Counted from the stretch's first letter, positions 20,830 to 33,127 are shown. The stretch: 64,000 nucleotides of DNA from Alphaproteobacteria bacterium (GCA_025359785.1 JANYET010000026.1:143767-207766); one strand, 5' to 3'. Notes: generated by a model from the letters alone, not told the origin. Program-made: numbers and translations.

Positions 20830-21282
20830 TTAGGGCTTGCGGAACACGAACGGCACAAGGACATCGACGGTCTCTTCGGCAAGAGGATGACCTTCGGCGA
20901 TTGTGGGTTTGGCCGTCATCCAACGCGACTCAGCCATTTTGAGTGAGGCGTCGCCAAAACCGGAGCCCGGGGGCTTTTCGACCAAGACTCGGCATTTGGT
21001 GAGCGCGCCATTCGCCAGCAAAAGGCACTCCAAGGCGGCCCCGCCTTGAAGCCCCATGCGGGCCGCGCGCTCAGGATAGTAGGGTCCGGCAACGCCGTTC
21101 TGCCGATAGTCGTCCATCTTCTTGAAGTTGGGTTCCGCACGCCGGATGGTGGGTTGTGCCGTCGTCGCGACCGGTGATTCCGTCGCCGGCTCGGATTGAA
21201 AGCTCCCGGAGGCAGAGGCGCGACCACTTAGAAGCGCGACAGTCAGCAAGGCCAAAATGACTTGAGACGGCGAACTGTTCAC
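20830..21282 (-). CDS. TonB C-terminal-domain-like secreted protein
   Basis: Probable GTG start VNSSPSQVILALLTVALLSGRASA; YYPERAARMGLQGGAALECLLLANGALTKCRVLVEKP. Confidence 0.6.
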   Translation of the reverse strand: MNSSPSQVILALLTVALLSGRASASGSFQSEPATESPVATTAQPTIRRAEPNFKKMDDYRQNGVAGPYYPERAARMGLQGGAALECLLLANGALTKCRVLVEKPPGSGFGDASLKMAESRWMTAKPTIAEGHPLAEETVDVLVPFVFRKP

Positions 21283-21293
21283 CCACCAACCCG

Positions 21294-22860
<1,567 letters not shown>

Positions 22861-22882
22861 CTCAGTTCCCGATGCCCAAAAA

Positions 22883-22896
22883 TGACACTAGCGTCA
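22883..22896. promoter_or_regulatory. Palindromic operator candidate upstream of the ferredoxin reductase gene
   Basis: TGACaCTAGcGTCA, near-perfect dyad 22 bp upstream of the start codon. Confidence 0.4.
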
Positions 22897-22944
22897 ACTT
22901 TCCTCTTCCCTCGCGCTGCGCGTCGGCGAAGAGGAAGTCCGCCG

Positions 22945-24840
22945 CTACTTCTGGCTCGCGATCCAGTCGTCGACGCTGCGTTCCAGGACGACCAGCGGCA
23001 CGGAGCCTTCGCCGACCACCAGGTCGTCATAGGCCTTGAGGTCGAACTTCGGCCCCAGCGCCGCCTCGGCCTTGTGGCGCAGTTCCATGATCTTCAGCAT
23101 GCCGATCTTGTAGCCCGTCGCCTGGCCCGGCAGGGTGATGTAGCGGCGGACCTCGGAGCGCGCCTGGTTGGGCGGCCGGCGGCCGGTCTTGATCATGTAG
23201 TCGACCGCCTGATCCTCGGTCCAACCCTTGGCGTGGATGCCGGTGTCGGTGACCAGGCGCGCGGCGCGGAACAGTTCGGCGTCGAGGCGGAAGAAGTCTG
23301 ACGCCACGTCCGGATAGGCCCCCATCTCCTTGCACAGCGCCTCGGTGTAGAGCGCCCAGCCCTCGCCATAGGCCACATAGCGATAGGCCTGCCGGAACTT
23401 CGGATTGCCCTTCTGGCGCGCCTGGATATCGCCCTGCATCACGTGGCCGGGGATGCCCTCGTGGCACATCAGGTCGGTGATGTTGGCCGGGTCGTCGGTG
23501 ACGCCCAGCATGTGGATGTAGACGCGCCCGGGCCGCGCGCCGTCCGGACTGGGCCCCGAAGCGTGGGCCGCGCCGCCGGCCACTTCGCTGAACGCCGGCT
23601 CGCGGACCACTTCGGCCTTGTAGACCGGCAGGATGTTGAAATAGCCCGGCAGCAGGCTGCGGTTATGGGCGACGGCGGCATTGTAGCGGACCAGATAGTC
23701 GGCGCGGATCGCGTCGGTCCAGGGCGTCGGCGGGAACAGCCGGGCGCGCTCGTCATAGTACGCTTGGCGGTCCTTGAACCCGGCCGAGCGGGCGAGCTTG
23801 TCCTGTTCCGCCTCGATGCGGGTGACCTCGGACAGGCCGATCTGGCGTACCTGCTCCGGCGTCAGGTCGGTGGTGGTGTTGAGCGTCAGCGCCGCGGCGT
23901 ACCAGGTCGCGCCGCCGGGCAGGGAGATCGCCCCGGTGCGGCCGGACGGCGCCTTCGGCAGCTCGCCTCGCGCCCAGGCGATCACCCGGCCGTAGGGCGC
24001 CTCCAGGCCGCGAATCGCGGCCTTGGCGTCGGCCAGCAGCGCCTCGGCTTCGGCGGGCGTCACCTTGCCGGCCGCGGCCAGCTTGCCGACCTTGGCCTTG
24101 GCGTCGGCCCACAGCGGAGAGTCTTTCCCGCCCTTTTCGCCATCTGGGGTGTCGAACGGCTGGCCGGACGTCATCAGCTGGCTGCCGTCGATCACCCGCT
24201 CGATTTCGAAACGCGGGGCGCGCACGCCCTGGGCGCTCGACAGCCGGCTCTGCGCGATCGCCGTGTCCAGCACCTTTGGGATGCCCCGCAGGCGGGCATT
24301 ATAGGCGGCCATATCCGAGGCCGCGCTGACCCCATGGGTGTTGATCAGGAAGTTCGGCAGCTCGGAATGCACCGAATAGAGGAACGAATAGAACGGCGGC
24401 TGGAAGCGGCGGAACTTGTAGCTGAGCTCCGCCCGGTCGAGCTCCAGAGCCCACATGTCATAGCTGGCCTGGGCGTGCGGCGTCAGCTTGGCGCGGTCGA
24501 ACTGGGCCTTCATCCGGGCCACGCTGCCGCGCCGCCATTCGAGCAGCTTAAGCTGGCCCGCGTCGCTGATGTCGTTCAGCCGGTCCATGCCGTCCTTGCG
24601 CCCGAGCGCCGTGGCCAGCTGCGGCTTAAGCGCCACCTCCTGCTCGAACTCCCGGTCGAGGAAGATACGCAGCTGTTCCGAGTCGGCGACGTTATGGGCC
24701 GCCATCGACGCGACCCGTTCGGCCTCGGCCGCGCTGCTGAACTGGGCGGCGGCCGGCACCGGAGCGATCGCAGACAAGAATGCCAGCCCCATCGCCGCGA
24801 GGGCGGCCGATCTTCGCGTGCCCAAGTTCCTGAACGCCAT
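22945..24840 (-). CDS. DUF885 family secreted protein (zinc-dependent peptidase-like)
   Basis: Signal peptide; MCHEGIPGHVMQGDIQARQ HExxxGH-type motif and YGEGWALYTE, typical of DUF885. Confidence 0.88.
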   Translation of the reverse strand: MAFRNLGTRRSAALAAMGLAFLSAIAPVPAAAQFSSAAEAERVASMAAHNVADSEQLRIFLDREFEQEVALKPQLATALGRKDGMDRLNDISDAGQLKLLEWRRGSVARMKAQFDRAKLTPHAQASYDMWALELDRAELSYKFRRFQPPFYSFLYSVHSELPNFLINTHGVSAASDMAAYNARLRGIPKVLDTAIAQSRLSSAQGVRAPRFEIERVIDGSQLMTSGQPFDTPDGEKGGKDSPLWADAKAKVGKLAAAGKVTPAEAEALLADAKAAIRGLEAPYGRVIAWARGELPKAPSGRTGAISLPGGATWYAAALTLNTTTDLTPEQVRQIGLSEVTRIEAEQDKLARSAGFKDRQAYYDERARLFPPTPWTDAIRADYLVRYNAAVAHNRSLLPGYFNILPVYKAEVVREPAFSEVAGGAAHASGPSPDGARPGRVYIHMLGVTDDPANITDLMCHEGIPGHVMQGDIQARQKGNPKFRQAYRYVAYGEGWALYTEALCKEMGAYPDVASDFFRLDAELFRAARLVTDTGIHAKGWTEDQAVDYMIKTGRRPPNQARSEVRRYITLPGQATGYKIGMLKIMELRHKAEAALGPKFDLKAYDDLVVGEGSVPLVVLERSVDDWIASQK

Positions 24841-24848
24841 CCCACCCT

Positions 24849-24951
24849 CCGCTCATCCCCGCGCAGGCGGGGACCCAAGCCGACTTAAATATTCCCGCGA
24901 TCACTCACCCGCGGACCCCGAATGGGTCCCCGCCTTCGCGGGGATGAGCGG
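24849..24951. repeat. Intergenic inverted-repeat element, 29-bp arms
   Basis: ccgctcatccccgcgcaggcggggaccca (24849-24877) vs tgggtccccgccttcgcggggatgagcgg (24923-24951): reverse complements with one mismatch. Confidence 0.75.
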
Positions 24952-24958
24952 TGCTTAA

Positions 24959-25741
24959 CTAAACCACCCGGTCCACCAGCATCTTCTTCACCTCGGCGAT
25001 GGCCTTGGCGGGGTTCAACCCCTTCGGGCAGACCTGGGCGCAGTTCATGATCGTGTGGCAGCGGTAGAGCTTGAAGGGATCTTCCAGCGCGTCCAGCCGC
25101 TCGCCCGTCGCCTCGTCGCGGCTGTCGATCAGCCAGCGGTAGGATTGCAGCAGGGTCGCGGGGCCCAGGTACTTGTCGGCATTCCACCAGTAGCTGGGGC
25201 ACGAGGTGGTGCAGCAGGCGCACAGGATGCACTCGTAGAGCCCGTCCAGTTTCTCGCGGTCCTCGGGGCTTTGCAGCCACTCCTTCTGCGGCTCCGGCGT
25301 CTCGGTGTGCAGCCAGGGCTCGATGGAGGCGTACTGGGCGTAGAATTGCGTCAGGTCCGGGATCAGGTCCTTGAGCACCGGCATCGACGGCAAGGGGCTC
25401 ACCTGCACGTCCTTGCCGGGAACCTCGCTCCAGCCGTGGGTGCAGGCCAGCGTGTTGCGCCCGCCGATGTTCATGGCGCACGAGCCGCAGACGCCCTCGC
25501 GGCAGGAGCGGCGGAAGGCCAGGCCAGGGTCCATGGTGTTCTTGATGTGGATCAGCACGTCCAGCACCATCGGGCCGCAGGCGTCCACGTCGACGTCATA
25601 GGTGTCCCAGCGCGGGTTCTCGGTCCCCTCGGGGTCGTAGCGGTAGACCTTGAAGGTCTTGACCGTCTTGGCGCCGTCGGGCGCGGGATGGTGCCGCCCC
25701 TTCTGGACCCGCGAATTCTTCGGCATGACGAGTTCGACCAT
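24959..25741 (-). CDS. sdhB: Succinate dehydrogenase iron-sulfur subunit
   Basis: [59 protein letters not shown]. Confidence 0.97.
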   Translation of the reverse strand: MVELVMPKNSRVQKGRHHPAPDGAKTVKTFKVYRYDPEGTENPRWDTYDVDVDACGPMVLDVLIHIKNTMDPGLAFRRSCREGVCGSCAMNIGGRNTLACTHGWSEVPGKDVQVSPLPSMPVLKDLIPDLTQFYAQYASIEPWLHTETPEPQKEWLQSPEDREKLDGLYECILCACCTTSCPSYWWNADKYLGPATLLQSYRWLIDSRDEATGERLDALEDPFKLYRCHTIMNCAQVCPKGLNPAKAIAEVKKMLVDRVV

Positions 25742-25752
25742 GAGCGCGGTCC

Positions 25753-26499
25753 TTAAGCGGGGCTTGTCTGGGCAGGGGCGGTCTTGCGACCGAAGATGAT
25801 GACGCCATGGTGGCCGTCGTGGTCGGTGGAGACGAGCTTCATCTCCTCCATCCCGGCCAGGTTGAGAACGCGCAGGACCTTCGACAGGTCGTAGTCGTAC
25901 ATCCAGATCTGGCCGACCGGCAGGGTCCTGACCCACTGCTGGTAGCGGCGGTCGGCGACCAGCCGGCGGAGGCCCGTGGCGGTGGGCCGCTCATGCCGCG
26001 CGTCCCGCCAGGCGGTGAGCTGGATACTGATCATGCCGCCGGGCGCGAGCCGGGCCAGCAGGTCCCTCAGGATCTCCATCCCACGCTCGGGCGGAATGTG
26101 CTGGAAGACGATGAAGCTGTTGATCCAGCCGAACGGCCCGGCCGGCAGGGTGTCGGTATAGGTCGCCTTGCCGCCGCGCTCGCGGGCCAGCGCCAACATA
26201 CCGGGCGAGATGTCGAGGCCGGTGGTCGCCGCGTGCTCGGCCATGGCCTCGGCCAGGCGCCCCACGCCGCAGCCGAAGTCCAGCGCCGGCCCCCGCGGCG
26301 CCTCGCCGGTCAGGCCCGTGAGCGTCGCGACCATCTGAGCGATATAGTCGCGGCCGGAAGCGTAAAAGGTCTCGATGCCCTCAGGTGTGATAGTCTCCGT
26401 CCGGAAGTCCGGGTGGCTGAGCACGCCCCAATAGGGCTGGCTGGCGCCGAGCTCGCGCCAGTCCGCATCGGTATCGCGGGCGTCGAGGGGCGGGCTCAT
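25753..26499 (-). CDS. Class I SAM-dependent methyltransferase
   Basis: [38 protein letters not shown] (motif I and following acidic residue); lies between sdhA and sdhB. Confidence 0.85.
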   Translation of the reverse strand: MSPPLDARDTDADWRELGASQPYWGVLSHPDFRTETITPEGIETFYASGRDYIAQMVATLTGLTGEAPRGPALDFGCGVGRLAEAMAEHAATTGLDISPGMLALARERGGKATYTDTLPAGPFGWINSFIVFQHIPPERGMEILRDLLARLAPGGMISIQLTAWRDARHERPTATGLRRLVADRRYQQWVRTLPVGQIWMYDYDLSKVLRVLNLAGMEEMKLVSTDHDGHHGVIIFGRKTAPAQTSPA

Positions 26500-26503
26500 C
26501 GCC

Positions 26504-28294
26504 CTAGTAGACCCGGGCTTTTGGCGGGATCGGAGCGATGTCGTTGGTCATCGTAAAATCGTGGACCGGGCGGTAGTCGATCTTCACCTTGCCGGTCGCG
26601 TCGTCGAACCAGGTCAGCGTGTGCTTCATCCAGGTCTTGTCGTCGCGGGCCGCGAAGTCCTCGCGGGCATGGGCTCCGCGGCTCTCCTGGCGGTTCGCCG
26701 CGCCGACCACGGTGACCACCGCCTGGCCGATCAGGTTGTCGAGCTCCAGCGTCTCCATCAGGTCGGTGTTCCAGACCATGCCCCGGTCGGAGACGGCCAG
26801 ATCCTTGCGGGCCTTCTGCACGACTTCCAGCCGCTTGACGCCCGAGGTCAGGCTCTTGCCGTCCCGAAACACCGCGGCGTCCTCCTGCATCGCCTGCTGC
26901 ATCTCCAGACGCAGCGCCGCGGTCGAGGTCTTGCCGGCCGCGGTACGGAAGCGGTCGAAGCGCGCCAGGTGGCCGTCGGTCATCGCGGGCTTCAGCTCGA
27001 CCTGCGTCGCGCCGGCCTTGATCGTGTCGGCGCAGCGAAGCGCCGCCGAGCGGCCGAACACCACCAGGTCGATCAGCGAGTTGGAGCCCAGCCGATTGGC
27101 CCCATGCACCGAAACGCAAGCCGCCTCACCCACCGCCATCAGGCCGGGCACCACCTTGTCAGGGTTCTTGCCGGCTATGGTCACGACCTCGGAGTAGAAG
27201 TTCGTGGGTATGCCGCCCATGTTGTAATGCACCGTCGGGAGCACCGGGATCGGCTCCTTGGTGACGTCCACGCCGGCGAAAATCCGCGCGCTTTCCGAGA
27301 TGCCGGGCAGGCGCTCGTGCAGCACCTTCGGGTCCAGGTGATCCAGGTGCAGATTGATGTGGTCCTTCTTCGGACCGACGCCGCGCCCTTCACGGATCTC
27401 GATGGTCATGGCGCGGGAGACCATGTCGCGCGGCGCCAGGTCCTTCACGGACGGCGCATAGCGCTCCATGAACCGCTCGCCCTCGGAATTGGTCAGATAG
27501 CCGCCCTCGCCGCGCGCGCCTTCGGTGATCAGGCAGCCAGCGCCATAGATGCCGGTCGGGTGGAACTGCACGAACTCCATGTCCTGCAGCGGCAGGCCGG
27601 CGCGCAGCGCCATGCCGCCGCCGTCGCCGGTGCAGGTGTGGGCCGAGGTGCAGGAGAAGTAGGCACGGCCGTAGCCGCCGGTCGCCAGGATCACCTGCTG
27701 GGCCTGGAAGCGGTGCAGGGTGCCATCGTCCAGCTTCCACGCCGTGACGCCCCGGCAGGCCCCCTCATCCATGATCAGGTCGAGGGCGAAGTATTCGATG
27801 AAGAACTCGGTCTTCTTGGCCAGCGCCTGGCCGTACATGGTGTGCAGCATGGCGTGGCCGGTGCGGTCGGCCGCCGCGCAGGTGCGCTGGATCGGCGCCT
27901 CGCCGTAGTTGCGGGTCATGCCGCCAAAGGCCCGCTGGTAGATCTTGCCTTCCGGGGTCCGCGAGAACGGCACGCCCCAGTGCTCCAGCTCGTAGACGGC
28001 GGCCGGCGCATTGCGGACCAGGTATTCGATGGCGTCCTGGTCGCCCAGCCAGTCCGATCCCTTGACGGTGTCGTACATGTGCCAGCGCCAGTCATCCTCG
28101 CTCATGTTGCCCAAAGAGGCCGAAATGCCCCCTTGAGCGGCAACCGTGTGCGACCGTGTCGGGAAGACCTTGGAGATGCAGGCCGTCTTCAGCCCGGCCG
28201 CCGCGCAGCCGAGCGCCGCGCGCAGGCCCGAGCCGCCCGCGCCCACGACGACGACGTCGTACTTGTGGTCGATGAAATCGTAGGTGTTCGCCAT
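26504..28294 (-). CDS. sdhA: Succinate dehydrogenase flavoprotein subunit
   Basis: [83 protein letters not shown]. Confidence 0.98.
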   Translation of the reverse strand: MANTYDFIDHKYDVVVVGAGGSGLRAALGCAAAGLKTACISKVFPTRSHTVAAQGGISASLGNMSEDDWRWHMYDTVKGSDWLGDQDAIEYLVRNAPAAVYELEHWGVPFSRTPEGKIYQRAFGGMTRNYGEAPIQRTCAAADRTGHAMLHTMYGQALAKKTEFFIEYFALDLIMDEGACRGVTAWKLDDGTLHRFQAQQVILATGGYGRAYFSCTSAHTCTGDGGGMALRAGLPLQDMEFVQFHPTGIYGAGCLITEGARGEGGYLTNSEGERFMERYAPSVKDLAPRDMVSRAMTIEIREGRGVGPKKDHINLHLDHLDPKVLHERLPGISESARIFAGVDVTKEPIPVLPTVHYNMGGIPTNFYSEVVTIAGKNPDKVVPGLMAVGEAACVSVHGANRLGSNSLIDLVVFGRSAALRCADTIKAGATQVELKPAMTDGHLARFDRFRTAAGKTSTAALRLEMQQAMQEDAAVFRDGKSLTSGVKRLEVVQKARKDLAVSDRGMVWNTDLMETLELDNLIGQAVVTVVGAANRQESRGAHAREDFAARDDKTWMKHTLTWFDDATGKVKIDYRPVHDFTMTNDIAPIPPKARVY

Positions 28295-28302
28295 GGGTGA
28301 GC

Positions 28303-28704
28303 TCACGCGCCGACCGGAATGCCGGCGTCGAGGGCGACCTTGAGGATCGAAAAGATCGCCAAGGCGCCTGCGAGGCCGCAGATGAAGAGGTTGAGTAGCA
28401 GGAGCGCGGTCTTGGTGAGGGTCTTGTGGATGTAATCCTCGACCACGACGCGAAGGCCGGCGTGCATGTGCCAGAAGCTGATGGCGAGCGTGATGACCGC
28501 CAATGTCGCGTTCAGCGGGGACTGGACCCAGTGGACCGCGAAGCCGTAGTCGCCGGCGGCGAGCCGCAGGACGCCGTAGATCGCCCAGATCGTCAGCGGC
28601 ACGAGCGCGATGGCGCTGACCCGTTCGGAGACCCAGTGGCTGGCGCCGTGCTTGGCCGAGCCCAGGCCGCGGGCGCGGCCGAGCGGCGTGCGGTAGCTGA
28701 CCAT
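28303..28704 (-). CDS. sdhD: Succinate dehydrogenase membrane anchor subunit
   Basis: [43 protein letters not shown]. Confidence 0.92.
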   Translation of the reverse strand: MVSYRTPLGRARGLGSAKHGASHWVSERVSAIALVPLTIWAIYGVLRLAAGDYGFAVHWVQSPLNATLAVITLAISFWHMHAGLRVVVEDYIHKTLTKTALLLLNLFICGLAGALAIFSILKVALDAGIPVGA

Positions 28705-29135
28705 CAGAGGGCTCCGGTCTGGCTGGCGATCGCCCAGATGGCGAGCGTGGCGGCGGCGGCGAAGGCGAAGACCACGACGGCCGAGGCGTTGGCCGACTTG
28801 ACGTCCAGGCCGTGCCCGGTGTCCCACACGAGGTGCCGGATCCCGTTGCCCAGGTGGTAGAAGATGCTCAGCGTAAGGCCGAACATCACCACCTTGCCCG
28901 GGATCGAGCCCAGCAGGGCCTTGAAGCCGGCGTAGGTCTCCGGCCCCGAGGCCAGCGACACGGCCCAGGCCGCGACGATCAAGGCGCCGACATAGAGCGC
29001 CACACCCGTCGCCCGATGCAGGATCGAGGTCCACATGGTGATGTGCCAGCGCCAGAGCAGCGGCGAACCGAGGCCGCCGGTGACCAGGTGTGGCGATTTG
29101 GGCGGTTCGCGGCGTTTGATGGGGGCGTCTGTCAT
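28704..29135 (-). CDS. sdhC: Succinate dehydrogenase cytochrome b556 subunit
   Basis: [35 protein letters not shown].. and [19 protein letters not shown]. Confidence 0.93.
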   Translation of the reverse strand: MTDAPIKRREPPKSPHLVTGGLGSPLLWRWHITMWTSILHRATGVALYVGALIVAAWAVSLASGPETYAGFKALLGSIPGKVVMFGLTLSIFYHLGNGIRHLVWDTGHGLDVKSANASAVVVFAFAAAATLAIWAIASQTGAL

Positions 29136-29238
29136 GCGTTTCGAGCCGCTTTTCCCTGTCCGGAGGTGCGTCCGCTTTTAAGCGCCGCGCTAGGGGTGTC
29201 AACGAAGGGCGATCGATGCCTCGCGCGAGCTCTACTCA

Positions 29239-29323
29239 CCCTTCGCGAGAGCCGAAGCTTGAGCCAAGTCTGTTTGCCTCGCAATCTGCAATTGCTATAG
29301 TCTTCCTTCGCGAAAGGCGAAGG
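29239..29323. promoter_or_regulatory. Two repeated dyads upstream of the LysR gene
   Basis: ccttcgcgagagccgaag (29240-29257) and ccttcgcgaaaggcgaag (29305-29322), 16/18 identical; second copy is a perfect 7+5+7 dyad (29305-29323) abutting the ATG. Confidence 0.45.
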
Positions 29324-30205
29324 ATGCGGTTCGATCTCACCGACCTGAAACTGTTCTGCGAGGTGGCCGACGCGGGCTCGATCACCGCCGGCGCTGAGCG
29401 CAGCGCGCTGGCGCTCGCCGCCGCCTCGACTCGCATTCGCGGCATGGAAGACGCGCTGGGCGCGCCGCTGCTGATCCGCTCGCGCCAGGGGGTGACGCCC
29501 ACGGAGGCCGGCCGCACCCTGTTGAAACACGCCCGGACCCTGCTGGCCCAATCGGCGCGGCTGCGCGAAGACCTTTCGGCCTTCGCCGGCGGGATGTCGG
29601 GCGAGGTGCGGCTGCTGGCCAACACCAATGCGCTCACCGAATTTCTGCCCGAGGTGCTGTCGGCCTTCCTGGCGGCCCATCCGCAGATCAGCGTCGATCT
29701 GGAGGAGCGGCTTTCCGATGAGATCGTGGGCCTGATCGCCGAAGGGGTGGCTGACGTGGGCATTGTGGCCGGCACGGTCGATGTGGGCGCGCTGACCACC
29801 TATCCGTTCCGCTCCGACCGCTTCGTTGTGGTCACGCCGACGGACCATGCGCTGGCGCAACGCCGGGCGGCCAGCTTCGCCGAGGTGTTGGACTACGACC
29901 TCGTCGGCCTGGAGCGGTCCAGCTCCCTGCAGCGGTTCCTGGTGGGCAAGGCGGCGCGGGAGGGCAAGCCCTTGCGCCTGCGGGTCCAGTTGCGCAGCTT
30001 CGACGCGGTCTGCCGGCTGGTGGAGTGCGGCGTCGGCGTGGGCGTCGTGCCCGCCACCACCGCGGCGCGAGCCGCTAAGACCATGGCGCTGGCCATCACC
30101 GACCTCGCCGATGACTGGGCCTTACGAGAACTGACTATCGTGGTCCGCGCGACGGGCGAACTGCGCCCCTACGCCAAGGCGCTGGTGGAGAGCCTGCGGG
30201 CCTGA
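29324..30205 (+). CDS. LysR family transcriptional regulator
   Basis: DLTDLKLFCEVADAGSITAGAERSALALAAASTRIRGMEDALGAPLLIRSRQGVTPTEAG. Confidence 0.93.
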   Translation: MRFDLTDLKLFCEVADAGSITAGAERSALALAAASTRIRGMEDALGAPLLIRSRQGVTPTEAGRTLLKHARTLLAQSARLREDLSAFAGGMSGEVRLLANTNALTEFLPEVLSAFLAAHPQISVDLEERLSDEIVGLIAEGVADVGIVAGTVDVGALTTYPFRSDRFVVVTPTDHALAQRRAASFAEVLDYDLVGLERSSSLQRFLVGKAAREGKPLRLRVQLRSFDAVCRLVECGVGVGVVPATTAARAAKTMALAITDLADDWALRELTIVVRATGELRPYAKALVESLRA

Positions 30206-30443
30206 ACCGCGGCCCGGCGACACCTCGCGCGAACTGCGTATCGAACGGCGTGCCGAACTGCCGGGCAAGGGCGTCCCGAGCCTGACCGGCTTGGGCGATA
30301 TCAAGCGCTGATCCGACCGGAAACCATCCGCCGACGGACCCCACGAGCCCGGTCATCCCAGGCCTCTGGTAGCCAGTGTAGGCGTCCTGTCGCTGAACCC
30401 TTGTGCGGCCCGCCTTAACGCGGTCATCTGCCCCGAGCCCGCC

Positions 30444-31790
30444 ATGAGAACGGGCCATCGGGGAGGGCCAGTCTTGAGCAACATCAGTCCCGGCGCGCCT
30501 GCGCCCGCCGCCAGCCTGCGCAAGGTGGTGCTGGCCTCGATGATCGGGACCACCATCGAGTGGTACGACTTCTTCCTCTATGGCTCGGCGGCCGCCCTGG
30601 TGTTCGGCAAGCTGTTCTTCCCGAGGTCGGACCCGGTGACCGGGACCATGCTGGCCTTCGCCACGTACGCGCTGGGGTTCGTCGCCCGGCCGCTGGGCGG
30701 GGTGATTTTCGGCCACTTCGGCGACCGGATCGGCCGTAAGCAGCTCCTGATGCTGAGCCTGCTGCTGATGGGCGGCTCGTCAATGCTGATCGGAGTCCTA
30801 CCGACCTTCCATCAGGTCGGAATCCTGGCGCCGCTGGGCCTGGTGCTGCTGAGGCTCGTGCAGGGCTTCGCGGTCGGCGGCGAGTGGGGCGGCGCGGTGC
30901 TGATGGTCACCGAATATGGCGATGCCAAACGCCGCGGCTTCTGGGCCGGCTGGCCACAGGCCGGCGTCCCGGCCGGCAACCTGCTGGCGGCGGGCGTGCT
31001 GGCCATCATGTCGGCGCTGCAGTCCAACGCGGACTTCCTGGCCTGGGGCTGGCGCGTGCCCTTCCTGCTCTCCGGCGTTCTGGTGGCGATCGGCTATTGG
31101 GTGCGGGTGAGCCTGGCCGAGAGCCCGCTCTTTCAGCAGGCGCTGGCCGACGCGGGCCAGCCCAAGGCGCCGGTGCTCGACGCGATCCGAGAGCGGCCGG
31201 GCGGCATCGCCATCGGCGCGGGCCTGCGGGTGGCCGAGAACATCAGCTTCTATCTTCTGACCACCTACGCGATCTCCTACATGACCGAGGTGGTCCACCT
31301 GAGCCGCACCTTCGCGCTCAACTGCATGCTGGTGGCCACCGCCGTCGAGGTGATGCTGATCCCGGTCTTCGCGACCCTGTCGGACAGGATCGGACGCCGG
31401 CCGGTCTATTTCGTGGGCGCCGCGGGGATCGCCATCTGGGGCTTTGCCTTCTTCCGGATGATCGACACCGGCCTGACCCTCAATGTGCTGATCGCCATGA
31501 TCGTTGGCTTGGCCTGCCACGGCGCCATGTACGGCCCGCAGGCCGCCTTCATCGCCGAGCTGTTTCCCACGCGCATGCGCTATTCCGGCGCGTCGCTGGC
31601 CTATCAGGCGACGTCGATCTTCGCGGGCTCGCTCGCGCCGATCATCGCGCTGGCGCTCTTCAACCACTACAAGTCCTGGCTGCCGATCTCGATCTATCTG
31701 GCCATCGCCGGCGCGATCAGCGCGTTCTCGGCGTGGAAGGCCCGCGAGACCAAGGGGCTGACCTTCGCTGAGATCGACGCCGCGGTATGA
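30444..31790 (+). CDS. MFS transporter, metabolite:H+ symporter (MHS) family
   Basis: GTTIEWYDFFLYGSAAALVFGKLFFP, ARPLGGVIFGHFGDRIGRKQLL, RLVQGFAVGGEWGGA. Confidence 0.92.
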   Translation: MRTGHRGGPVLSNISPGAPAPAASLRKVVLASMIGTTIEWYDFFLYGSAAALVFGKLFFPRSDPVTGTMLAFATYALGFVARPLGGVIFGHFGDRIGRKQLLMLSLLLMGGSSMLIGVLPTFHQVGILAPLGLVLLRLVQGFAVGGEWGGAVLMVTEYGDAKRRGFWAGWPQAGVPAGNLLAAGVLAIMSALQSNADFLAWGWRVPFLLSGVLVAIGYWVRVSLAESPLFQQALADAGQPKAPVLDAIRERPGGIAIGAGLRVAENISFYLLTTYAISYMTEVVHLSRTFALNCMLVATAVEVMLIPVFATLSDRIGRRPVYFVGAAGIAIWGFAFFRMIDTGLTLNVLIAMIVGLACHGAMYGPQAAFIAELFPTRMRYSGASLAYQATSIFAGSLAPIIALALFNHYKSWLPISIYLAIAGAISAFSAWKARETKGLTFAEIDAAV

Positions 31791-33127
31791 GCGTCTCCGC
31801 CCCAATAGCCAAAACAACCGAACGCCGCCCGCCGCCGGCCGCGCTACGCGCCCGGGTCATCGCCGCCAGCGCCATCGGCACCACCGTCGAATGGTACGAT
31901 TTCCTGCTCTACGGCACCGCCGCGGCGCTGGTGTTTGGCAAGGTGTTCTTCCCGAAGTCCGACCCGCTGACCGGGACCATGTTCGCCTTCGCCACCTACG
32001 GCGTGGGGTTCCTGGCCCGGCCGGTGGGCGGCATCATCTTCGGTCACTACGGCGACCGGATCGGGCGCAAGCAACTGTTGATGCTCAGCATGCTGATCAT
32101 GGGGACCGCGACCTTCCTGATCGGCGTCCTGCCGACCTTCAACCAGGTGGGCGTGCTGGCTCCGATCCTGCTGGTGACGCTCAGGCTGGCCCAGGGCTTC
32201 GGGCTCGGCGGCCAGTGGGGTGGGGCGATCCTGATGTCGGCGGAATATGGCGACGCCCGGCGGCGCGGCCTCTGGACCGGCCTGACCCAGGCCGGCGGCG
32301 GATTCGGCAACTTCCTGGCGACGGCGGTGCTGGCGGTGCTGGCCGCGACGCTCAGCCCGGCGGATTTCCTGGCCTGGGGCTGGCGCATCCCCTTTCTGCT
32401 CAGCGTCGTGCTGATCGGTATCGGCCTGTGGGTGCGCGTCAGCCTGGCCGAGAGCCCGGTCTTTGAGCAAGCCCTGGAACAGGCGGAGGAGGGCGCCCAC
32501 GACGCGCCGGTGCTGGAGACCTTGCGCACCTTGCCCTGGCAGGTGGTCCTGGGCGGAGCGCTGAAGATCGGGGAAAACATCTCCTTCTACCTGATGACCG
32601 CGTTCGCCATCACCTACGTCACCGAAATGCTGCACCTGTCGCGCAGCGTGGCACTGAACGGCGTTCTGGCCGGGGCGCTGGTCGCCACCGTCTCCATGCC
32701 GCTGTGGGCCGCGCTGTCGGACCGGATCGGACGCCGGCCGGTCTACGCCTTTGGGGCTGCTGGCCTGGTGGTCTGGGCGTTCTGCTTCTACCCTATGCTG
32801 GATACCCGCAATCCCGCGCTTATCGCCGCGGCCGTGGTCGTGGGTCTCCTGGTCCACAGCGCCATGAACGGGCCACAGGGCGCGATCATCGCCGAGCTGT
32901 TCCCCACCCGCGTCCGCTATTCCGGCGCCTCGCTCTGCTACCAGGTGACCAGCATCGTCGGTGGTTCCTGGGCCCCGATCGTCTCGCTGGCGCTCTACAG
33001 ACACTTCCACTCCACCCTGCCGATCTCGCTCTACCTGGCCGGCGCCTGCGCGATCAGTTTCGTGGCGGCGCTACTGGCCAAGGAGACCAAGGGGCTGACG
33101 TTCGCGCAGATTGATGGGGAGGCGTGA
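31787..33127 (+). CDS. MFS transporter, MHS family (tandem paralogue)
   Basis: GTTVEWYDFLLYGTAAALVFGKVFFP, ARPVGGIIFGHYGDRIGRKQLL; 4-bp ATGA overlap with the preceding gene. Confidence 0.92.
   Translation: MSVSAPIAKTTERRPPPAALRARVIAASAIGTTVEWYDFLLYGTAAALVFGKVFFPKSDPLTGTMFAFATYGVGFLARPVGGIIFGHYGDRIGRKQLLMLSMLIMGTATFLIGVLPTFNQVGVLAPILLVTLRLAQGFGLGGQWGGAILMSAEYGDARRRGLWTGLTQAGGGFGNFLATAVLAVLAATLSPADFLAWGWRIPFLLSVVLIGIGLWVRVSLAESPVFEQALEQAEEGAHDAPVLETLRTLPWQVVLGGALKIGENISFYLMTAFAITYVTEMLHLSRSVALNGVLAGALVATVSMPLWAALSDRIGRRPVYAFGAAGLVVWAFCFYPMLDTRNPALIAAAVVVGLLVHSAMNGPQGAIIAELFPTRVRYSGASLCYQVTSIVGGSWAPIVSLALYRHFHSTLPISLYLAGACAISFVAALLAKETKGLTFAQIDGEA

Noticed and set aside
20752-20946. 64-aa plus-strand ORF between higA and the TonB-like gene
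   Set aside because: Largely overlaps the minus-strand TonB-like coding sequence; no ribosome-binding site or family signal seen.
26561-28300. 579-aa plus-strand ORF opposite sdhA
   Set aside because: Antisense shadow ORF without domain signatures.
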